A DNA stretch of 34,925 nt from Silene noctiflora. Lineage: Eukaryota; Streptophyta; Magnoliopsida; Caryophyllales; Caryophyllaceae. Each line of letters opens with the position of its first letter. Positions within the stretch are counted from its first letter, which is position 1. A program made the translations under genes and the position numbers. The DNA lies in NCBI GenBank assembly GCA_009801015.1, contig VHZZ01000044.1, forward strand, positions 89,911-124,835. Direction: 5' to 3'. Of the stretch, positions 28,161 to 34,925 are shown one piece after another. The notes under the pieces were generated by a model. The model was given only the letters and a program-made list of their open reading frames with translations, had not been told where the DNA came from and ran no database searches.

Positions 28161-28409
28161 AAAATTACAGTGTTAACATATTTTCTCGTTTATTTATTGC
28201 AAAAACAACTGGGTAAACCCGAATGCATACCAAAATCTGATGAATCGATCCACAATCCATATTTATTGCAGGAAGACGGATATAGTCCTTGGTCCTTACA
28301 TTTAAAGGACCGACACTCGTTGAAGACTCATCAAAGGAATAAAAATAAAAAAATTCGTACTTATAACCGTCACAAGCTTTTGACAACTCACACCCGAGTC
28401 ACTTTGAAG

Positions 28410-28820
28410 TTACTGAAAGTTAAAAGTCGGCATTGGTGGTGGCAATGTATCAACACTCTCCAAAACCTTAGTCTTACTAACATCGTCATCCTTTCCTCTA
28501 TCGAACCTCCGTCTAAACCATCCTGGTTCGGACTTCTTCGCCTCGGGAACCGGACTTGGAACAGAATACTGAGGGTAATTCTGAGACTGCATCTCGGCAG
28601 ACGCTTCTAACCGCCGAGACGTGATTATAACTCCCTCCATACACGCCAACGACGCCCCACCGATGAGAAACTGAGTAAAAGCCGGCCGAAACCCCTTACT
28701 AATCGAGAGGAGCGCAGACGTAAACCCTCCTGCTAAAATACTATTCCACAGGTCCTCCTTATGACGGACATGAGCCAGCCCTCCTGACATTGTGTCAAAG
28801 AGGGCTGACCATACCAACAT
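28410..28820 (-). pseudogene. TIM17-like C-terminal half, truncated duplicate
   Basis: The frame encodes 136 residues from ATG 28820 and matches residues of about 69-249 of the full TIM17 at 33333-34082. Shared pieces include VRHKEDLWNSILAGG (full gene: [15 protein letters not shown]), the ACMEGVIITSRRL helix and the end KVLESVDTLPPPMPTFNF (full: [17 protein letters not shown]). The first half of the protein, with its first membrane segment and the [17 protein letters not shown] region, is absent, and a stop lies 11 codons upstream of the TTG at 28832. The CGACAG just upstream could be a splice acceptor but lacks a pyrimidine tract, and no first exon was found up to 33.3 kb. The cysteine of FDCTM is lost (FDTMSGG), and the GYPGFPGQQ repeats are missing. 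The frame has no internal stop, so a short expressed protein is possible. Confidence 0.7.
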
Positions 28821-28839
28821 TTGCCAAAACAAAACTGTC

Positions 28840-30130
28840 GGTTCCAGCTATTATTAACACCAACATGCTTTTAACACGTCTTAAGCTTAAGACGGGATAA
28901 TGACCATCTTAAAAGACAAGACAATTTGTGAAAAACAATAATGTCTGATACACCCTCCCTTAACCATTCAAAGATGGACAAAAATCGATAGGCAAACCTG
29001 TTACCAGTGTATAGATAAAAATCTCGAGAATTTTACGATACACAACTATCTCGGATCCCAAATCCAACTTTCAGAGATATGAAAGTAGCAGAGTTACGAA
29101 AGTTGATTTAAAACTATCAAAAGAATACATAATAATAAAAGTAATTTGCTAAACTAAGCTAAGACATTATTTTACAAAAGCCGTTTAACAGTAGTCATCT
29201 TAACCATACGGCGTACATAATAAATCAAACCCAAAACCTTCAAATGACCACCGATTATAACTAGACCTGTCAAATTGCGGTCCTTCCTGTATATAGAGTG
29301 CCGAGGAAGGAAACCATTCGCCTGATGCTTATTATTCAAGCATACCTAGGAACCTGAGTATAGAGAGCACACAGTTATAATCACTAACTGAATATTACAG
29401 TCAGTTATCAAAAGAAAAATCAATCAACAAAGTTGAACAATGACAACGGTTATACGATACATAAGTAAGTTGGACCCTGAATCAAACTCGAAAAAACATG
29501 GAAATCGCTTCATCGCATAAAAATGCAGCACGCTAATTATGTTATCTATAAGGCACAGTTACGGTGCACAGAAGCATTTTGGTTAGTCTCTCACCAAAGC
29601 TTTGGGGTATAATACTATACAACAGCAAACTCGCAACAAATCCTCTTTTAACATCAAATCCACAAATCAAATGTCAAATGTTAACCTAGAGCCCTCTAGT
29701 CAAATTCCACAACAATTACTGAAATTCCAATTCCACAACAAACTAAGCAATAGAGAGCAAAATCTAACGATATAAAAAGTTAACCTAGAGCCCTCTAGTC
29801 AAATGCTGAACACAAGTTTAAATTTCTTATCGCCTAAAGAACATACGGTTTTCACACCTCAATCCTCAAATGTTGTCTATGGGATTTAAGACATCAAACT
29901 AAATATTCAGTAATATAAGTATTAAGCATCACTTTTGGCACGACGACCATAAGGAGTAGATATACTAGATATACGTAATGAGCCTTCCTTTATCTTTTAC
30001 CTCTACCACATCACCAACTAGCAATTTCATCGGCACCTTTCCAAGCCACCAGGCATACCACCACATGCACTACCGTATCTCACCCTTACCCTGGGCATCA
30101 CTGATCCTCAATCGCCAGATTTGGAGATAT
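28840..30130. other. Spacer between the two TIM17 copies
   Basis: No gene is assigned. A 26-bp word, TTAACCTAGAGCCCTCTAGT and following bases, is repeated at 29681 and 29780. A minus-strand open stretch at about 29180-29340 reads FLPRHSIYRKDRNLTGLVII; it lacks a start and is unrecognised. A similar scrap near 29930-29990 reads STPYGRRAKSDA before a stop. Confidence 0.35.
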
Positions 30131-30210
30131 TTTAATAAATGTTTATATACGTATACATTCATAGATATTAATCCAACATAATTTGTACAAAAAAATAGTG
30201 TGTGATTTTA

Positions 30211-30800
30211 TACTTCCCTACCTACCCCATATGTTTCAGGAATAATTTCCTCAATAGTAGAAAAACGCCGATTTTGTAAGGAAGGGTTAATCATACACAT
30301 TCAACATTCGGTAACCTATAAGACGGTTTCACACTTGAGTTGTTTACCCACTAACAATCCATTACATGAGTAGCTTTCATAATAATATCACGAGGCTCTC
30401 TAACAAATACTCCAAAAAGTGAAAAAACGTTAGAGCTTACCTTTGAGATAAGAGAGAGAAGACAGGGGATACAAGACACGTGATGTGAGTGTCTGGACTT
30501 GTATCAACGAAACATGGTTTTAGTATCACGTCTTCTTCTACGATTACTTGTATGTGTTCAAGCCATACGGAGAAGAAGGCGAGGTGCTAAAACCATGTTT
30601 CATTCATACAAGTCTCAACAAGCGCACTCATATCCTGTGTCTTGTCTCTCCTAATTTCTCTTTCTCTCATCTCAAAGGTAAACTCATATAATGGACGAAT
30701 GTTGAATATGTATATACAAATTATGATTAACCCTTTTTACGAAATTGACATTTTGTAGTGAGAAAATTATTCATGAAACATATGGTGTAGGTAGGGAGTA
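30211..30800. mobile_element. Large foldback (Stowaway-like) element
   Basis: Left arm 30211-30542 and right arm 30568-30800 are inverted copies around a 25-base loop. The outer ends read TACTTCCCTACCTACCCCATATG and, inverted, TACTCCCTACCTACACCATATG; the TA plus CTCCCT start is Stowaway-like. The innermost 47 bases of each arm (30496-30542, 30568-30614) differ at about seven sites. The left arm carries about 100 extra bases (roughly 30318-30430). Weaker inverted similarity may extend to about 30130 and 30895. A transcript would fold into a long hairpin. Confidence 0.8.
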
Positions 30801-30895
30801 TAAAATAATATGTTGTATTGTTACATTTTCGGTGAGTTGAATCAATAATATTCAATATCTATCAATATAAACATATATATAAATATGTTTGTGTA

Positions 30896-31470
30896 TTAAG
30901 TTTCTATGGGATAACGGGGGGAGGGGGGGTAAAACCTAAACGAGAGTGAATGAAAAAGAAGAATAAAAATAAAACCAAAAAGAAACATCAAACAAATTTC
31001 TATTTTTTTTAATCTTTCCTAAGCAGCAAACAAAAGCAATACAACACATAAAAATGCCTCAATGTTAAAATAAAACAACACTAAAATAACAACAGACATA
31101 CAAATTCCCTTTCTTTCTCATCTTTCTCAACAAAGACAATTCAAATATTAAATAAAACATAAGCACGGACGGAAAAAAGGAGCCTAGCCAGTGGAAAAAG
31201 TCGACTCTTAGCTCTATTGGCAATGGAAAATTAAAAACAAGAGTAATCTCTGACAAAGAACACGATTGCTTGTTCAAAATAAAAATAAAAATAAAAAACA
31301 CAAACATAACACCATCATAAAAAGATTCCACCAACAGTTGTTCCGCTGACGAGGTCATAATGAAAATTTGATCAAATACGCTACAAAATACAAAGAGGCA
31401 CAGCTAGTCACCAAAACAGCACCAACATATCATCGTAAAAAAATCAAATAAAAATTCCACCCCATCTTAA
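30896..31470. other. AT/AC-rich spacer
   Basis: A G-rich run lies at 30916-30928 and A-rich stretches follow. No gene is recognised. Confidence 0.45.
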
Positions 31471-31479
31471 AAACAAGAG

Positions 31480-32610
31480 AATTATATTTCTCTCCCATCT
31501 TTTAAACATAAAAACCTAAATACTTCCTAATAAACAAACACAAATAAAGAATAATTAGTCGCAATCATAGGAACACCTTAAATTCACCTAAAAAACTTTT
31601 CTTTCTCTATAGTCATATCTACTAATGAACAACAAAGGCTTCATCAAACCATTCTTATAACAAAAATGAACAAATCTATAAACAAAATCACCATATGTAA
31701 CTTTCATTTCTATGTACCCGCTTTAACAAGGAACATCAGTTGTTTCATAAAAATGTAATCTTTGGCAAATGAGCGAACCAAAACTCATGAAAGATAATAA
31801 CTTTAAAGCAATTTCTATCAACAACGAGTACTCCGGTGCCACAAGAACAATCACACACTCAAGGTAAGGAAGGCTTGATATATGCAGTCCTTGTGCACAA
31901 AAACACCATTTTTCGAACGACCCATGACCAATATTGTGTCGAGAAGTGAATCAAATAACTGAGATACTAGACAACAAAAAGGAACACAACAACTAAGTCG
32001 ATAAAATCATTTTAATTCATCCTCTCTTAATCAAAAATCAAAGGAAAATTAAACACCAAAGGCTAAATACTTCCTGAAACACAAAAACAACTAAAAAAGT
32101 TTTAGAATATGACAACTCCTATCAGTTGCGACTATAACACCACCTCAAATCCACCAAGACATAGAAACTCTCTTTTATCTATAATCACTTTAACCAATAA
32201 ACATGAAAGGCTTAAATATCTCATTTATATAACAAAAAAGAACAACTGTTAACAAAATCGCCCGACATGTTAAAATTCATTTCTTTGTACCTTTTTAAAC
32301 AAGGAACATCAGTTGTTTAAAAAAATGTAAACTTCGCAAATATGTGAACTAAAAATTAAGAAAGATGAAAACTTTAAAGCCGTTTCTAAGAACAATACCC
32401 AGTGCCACAGGAAACAGCGAGGCAAAGGGGTTACTGAAACCACTGTCGGACAACCTATGACAAATATTGAATTGAAAATTTGCAGCGAATGACTGATACT
32501 CCACTACAAGAAGAAACACAGCAACTGATTTCAAAATATCATTTCAATTCAGTCTACCCTATTCAAAAACCAAAGAAAGAAAACGAAGAGCCTAGGACTC
32601 CACTGACAAC
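31480..32610. repeat. 573-bp diverged tandem duplication
   Basis: GAACATCAGTTGTTT lies at 31731 and 32304, an offset of 573. Flanking words recur in order: AAAACTTTCTCT/CTATA sequence, AAAGGCTT, AACAAAATC, then AACTTTAAAG and CAGTGCCACA-type sequence. The two units have accumulated many small differences, so the duplication is old. No coding signal was found. Confidence 0.7.
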
Positions 32611-33350
32611 CGAAACTACACTACATCCATTTCAAAAAAAAACACGATAACAACATGGACAATTCATCATAAAAAGATCAATACTTGACAATCTTTACCC
32701 CTCTTAATCAATCACTTGTGATCGAAATCCCCATGCAAAAAAACTCCGGCAACCAATACCAAAGAAAGAAAGAGTCTTTAACTCCATTAACAACGCAAAC
32801 TACAACCAGTTCTAACAAACACCACAAAACCCATCATCCAAAATACCAAAAACACAACAAAATCAAAACTTGATACAAAAACTCCACTCATTTCAATCAT
32901 ACGCCTCTTAAACCAATCGCTCATATTCGAAACTAATTGAGAATTGACAACCGAAACTACACTACATCCATTTCTAGCAAAGAACACAAAACCCATCATC
33001 CAAAAACACATACAAACATATCAAAACCAACAATTTATCACAAAAAGATCAATACTTGAAACAATTACTCAACTCATTTCATCCATACCCCTCTTAAATC
33101 AATCACGTGTACTCGAAACTAAAATGACAAACCCAAAACTACACTACTATATCAAAGAACACAAAACCCATCAACAACAACAATGTTTTGGGGGGCGGAC
33201 ATGAATCATCACTTAGAACCGTACATGAGTGATCGCACAACTCAAAATGCGAAAATATAGAACACAGCAACATCAACAATAAACATAAAAAATCAATACT
33301 TGAAACAAAAATTCTCACCCTTCTCAAATCAATCACTTGTAATCGAAACT
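32600..33350. repeat. Tandem units carrying copies of the TIM17 3' end
   Basis: Four units of about 186-230 bp each contain a GATCAATACTTGAAAC-like word, then CCCCTCTTAAATCAATCAC and a TCGAAACT-like word. The AATCACTTGT position falls at 32710, 32915 (AATCGCTCAT), 33101 (AATCACGTGT) and 33331. The last is the TIM17 stop region itself, so the others are duplicated copies of the gene's last codons and 3' flank; on the minus strand the 32710 copy still reads DFDHK-stop beside the gene's SFDYK-stop. Words such as ACACAAAACCCATCATCC also repeat. Confidence 0.75.
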
Positions 33351-34082
33351 GGGCATAGCAGTAGGTGTATCAAAACTCTCCAAAACCTTAGTCTCACTCC
33401 CACCACCACCGCCACTACCACCACCTTTACCGCTCCCCGAACCGCCATCATCCTTCTTCCCACCACTAAACAACCCACCAAACCACCCACTCACACCATC
33501 ACCTTCCTTCACCTCCCCACCCACCCCTCCTGGTTGCTGCCCCGGAAACCCCGGATACCCACCCGGTTGTTGCTGCCCCGGAAACCCCGGATACCCACCC
33601 GGTTGTTGCTGCCCCGGAAACCCGGGATACCCACCCGCCATAGCCGGATCCTCATACCCAACTGGCGGAGACATAACCCTATTAAGCAGAATCCCAGCAC
33701 CTTCAATCATCCCCAACAAAATCGCACCAAACGCAGCACTTTTCCCAGCAGCCTTAATCCCTTGCCTCATCTGCAAAAACCCACCAGTCGCGGCTCCAGC
33801 GAATATAGAATTCCATGGATCTTCCTTCTGACGAAGGTAAACCATTGTACAATCAAATGTTGAGAATAATCCTCCCCACGCTGCGAACCCGCCACCGGTT
33901 TTCGGTGCGTTCATACGCATGGTTTGGATTCCTCCTAGAAATTTTTCACCTTTTGGTGAGTTCATTGAACCTCGGATGAAGTGGAAGGCTGATCCGCCTA
34001 ATGCTCCCATGGCGAATGCACCACCCAAGTCGTCTAGGATTCTGTCTGGACATGGTTCTCTGGAGGTTTCTGGTGTTCCCAT
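33333..34082 (-). CDS. TIM17: Mitochondrial import inner membrane translocase subunit TIM17
   Basis: The 249-residue intronless frame has the Tim17/Tim22/Tim23 fold: [19 protein letters not shown] (about 17-35), [18 protein letters not shown] (63-80), the [14 protein letters not shown] loop and helix (88-101), and [19 protein letters not shown] (117-134). These supply four membrane segments. With TIM23, such proteins form the presequence translocase that carries proteins across the mitochondrial inner membrane. Cys11 and Cys78 fit the conserved disulfide pair of TIM17. The C-terminal extension typical of plants holds three GYPGFPGQQ repeats (151-184), a glycine-rich stretch and the end [10 protein letters not shown]...MPSFDYK. 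The start lies in GCCGCCATGG, an ideal context. Length and composition fit Arabidopsis TIM17-2 (about 243 residues). A truncated duplicate lies 4.5 kb downstream. Confidence 0.93.
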   Translation of the reverse strand: MGTPETSREPCPDRILDDLGGAFAMGALGGSAFHFIRGSMNSPKGEKFLGGIQTMRMNAPKTGGGFAAWGGLFSTFDCTMVYLRQKEDPWNSIFAGAATGGFLQMRQGIKAAGKSAAFGAILLGMIEGAGILLNRVMSPPVGYEDPAMAGGYPGFPGQQQPGGYPGFPGQQQPGGYPGFPGQQPGGVGGEVKEGDGVSGWFGGLFSGGKKDDGGSGSGKGGGSGGGGGSETKVLESFDTPTAMPSFDYK

Positions 34083-34243
34083 GGCGGCGTCAAGTTTTTG
34101 AGGGTTTGGGAAAAATGGAGGTTTGTGTTGTGGGGTAGAGGAAATTCTTTAAGTAGGAGGAATGTGTTTGTGTGTCTATTTTGGTTGGGTTTGTGTTTTA
34201 CCCGTTCTCCAAGTCATGTGGTTTTAGGTTAATCCGGTGAACA
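34083..34243 (-). promoter_or_regulatory. TIM17 5' leader and promoter region
   Basis: The region upstream of the TIM17 start on the minus strand, rich in CA and CCACA words. No firm TATA box was identified. It is bounded at its distal end by a MITE, so the native promoter is either short or continues beyond it. Confidence 0.3.
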
Positions 34244-34442
34244 GCCCTCCTATTCTATATATTCCTCCCTATTTCCTTATTCGGTTATTCGGGTTTTCTT
34301 CCCTATTTCCTTTTTTTAGGTTGATTTGTGTGTGGTTCAAATTCAATGGTATGTGGGGTAGTGTGTTTTGTGTGGTCCAAATTCGCTTTGTTATTTCTTA
34401 TGTAAAAAGGAAAGGGGAAGAATATATAGAATAGGAGGGAGT
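34244..34442. mobile_element. Stowaway-like MITE upstream of TIM17
   Basis: The left end CCCTCCTATTCTATATATTC and right end GAATATATAGAATAGGAGGG are inverted repeats, followed by AGTATA. The interior carries a direct repeat of TTCCCTATTTCC near the left end. It has no coding capacity and is the same subfamily as the window's first 276 bases. Confidence 0.75.
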
Positions 34443-34770
34443 ATAATGAAATAACGATTTAACAAAAATTAAAGAAAAATATTTTTCTTGTAAAGTACTT
34501 CGTAATCCGTACTAGTGATTTTGAAATTATGATTTTGTGATTTGATGCATTTTGTGTTGATGCAGTTTTTGAGGATTTTTTGTTTAATTTACTTCTATAA
34601 GCTCGTTCATAAATAACTTGTGAAGAAACGTTCAATGAACTATTAATGAATCCATTTTTGAAATAATGCTCAAAAATAAAATAATTATCGTTTTGGGTCG
34701 GTTTTGAAAATATTTGTCAAAATGGTGTCCACGTAGGATCGGATAATCTAGACCTAAAAACGTCATTAGC
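34443..34770. other. AT-rich spacer
   Basis: Nothing recognised before the hairpin motif at 34771. Confidence 0.5.
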
Positions 34771-34846
34771 AATGGCGTGTTCCTAAACACGCCATTACGT
34801 ATGACGTGTTTGTGGACTTAGACACGCCATACGTAATGGCGTGTTT
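34771..34846. repeat. Three-part hairpin motif (ACACGCCAT/ATGGCGTGT)
   Basis: Segment A, AATGGCGTGT (34771-34780), can pair with ACACGCCATT (34787-34796). The longer segment B (34785-34809) pairs over 25 bases with C (34822-34846) with one mismatch and a 12-base loop. A is repeated directly inside C (34835-34844). The two hairpins exclude each other. Probably part of a transposon, since its right context leaves the window. Confidence 0.8.
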
Positions 34847-34925
34847 CAGCCATTCAATTTTTATTTTTTTTAACAAAAGCAGGTCATCCCACAAATGACA
34901 CAACAAAACCCAAACATCAAAACCA

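Noticed and set aside
28833-28860. Splice acceptor for a spliced TIM17-like gene with an upstream first exon
   Set aside because: The CAG has no pyrimidine tract, and no sequence for the missing N-terminal half was found up to 33.3 kb; kept only as a caveat.
33300-33863. 187-codon plus-strand open frame rich in Pro, Thr and Arg
   Set aside because: It is the shadow of the glycine-rich TIM17 C-terminal coding sequence on the other strand.

Overview
This window is nuclear DNA from a flowering plant. It has split genes with GT-AG introns, an intronless pentatricopeptide-repeat (PPR) gene, a plant type-B hexokinase, plant-type TIM17 proteins with a glycine-rich tail, and AT-rich spacers full of miniature transposons. 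The mix of CTCCCTCC-ended Stowaway-like elements and GGCCCTGTTCTTTTGG-ended elements filled with TTCAG pentamers suggests a eudicot, perhaps of the Caryophyllales. That placement is inference; no marker here settles it. The window holds one assembly gap (18514-18878, all N) and four single N calls (146, 14912, 14956, 15151).

Layout. 1-7080 is gene-free and built of small transposons: Stowaway-like ends, a 342-bp TACATC-ended MITE, a TTCAG-type copy, palindromic GGTCTCTC repeats and a 682-bp non-autonomous Helitron (6350-7031). 7130-7720 is a decayed leucine-rich-repeat receptor gene on the minus strand. 7800-11976 is unresolved spacer containing a tandem duplication near 10.5 kb. 11977-13737 (minus) is a P-class PPR gene of 586 codons. 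13740-21400 is transposon-rich: four copies or composites of the TTCAG family, two Tourist/Harbinger-like MITEs with TTA target duplications, a large pentamer/trinucleotide composite (16747-17842), a possible PHD-finger gene fragment and the assembly gap.

21478-27494 (plus) is a hexokinase gene whose nine exons assemble without a break into 496 residues. Its introns carry a 31-bp minisatellite, a LINE-like tail, a hairpin and a GTAACCATGGTTAC-ended MITE. Downstream, 28410-28820 (minus) is a TIM17-like C-terminal half, tail to tail with the hexokinase. 30211-30800 is a large foldback (hairpin-forming) element. 31.4-33.3 kb is a stack of diverged tandem repeats; the last of these reach the 3' end of a full-length TIM17 gene at 33333-34082 (minus). 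A Stowaway-like MITE sits in its upstream region, and the window ends in a three-part hairpin motif.

Functional links. The hexokinase has an N-terminal membrane anchor of the kind that places type-B enzymes on the mitochondrial outer membrane. TIM17 is a channel subunit of the inner-membrane import complex, and the PPR protein probably acts on organellar RNA. The shared organelle theme is likely coincidence, since plant nuclear genes are not arranged in operons. No wholly new gene system was found. The most unusual items are structural: the pentamer-built transposon family, the TIM17 duplication with copies of its 3' end, the foldback, and the three-part hairpin at the right edge.
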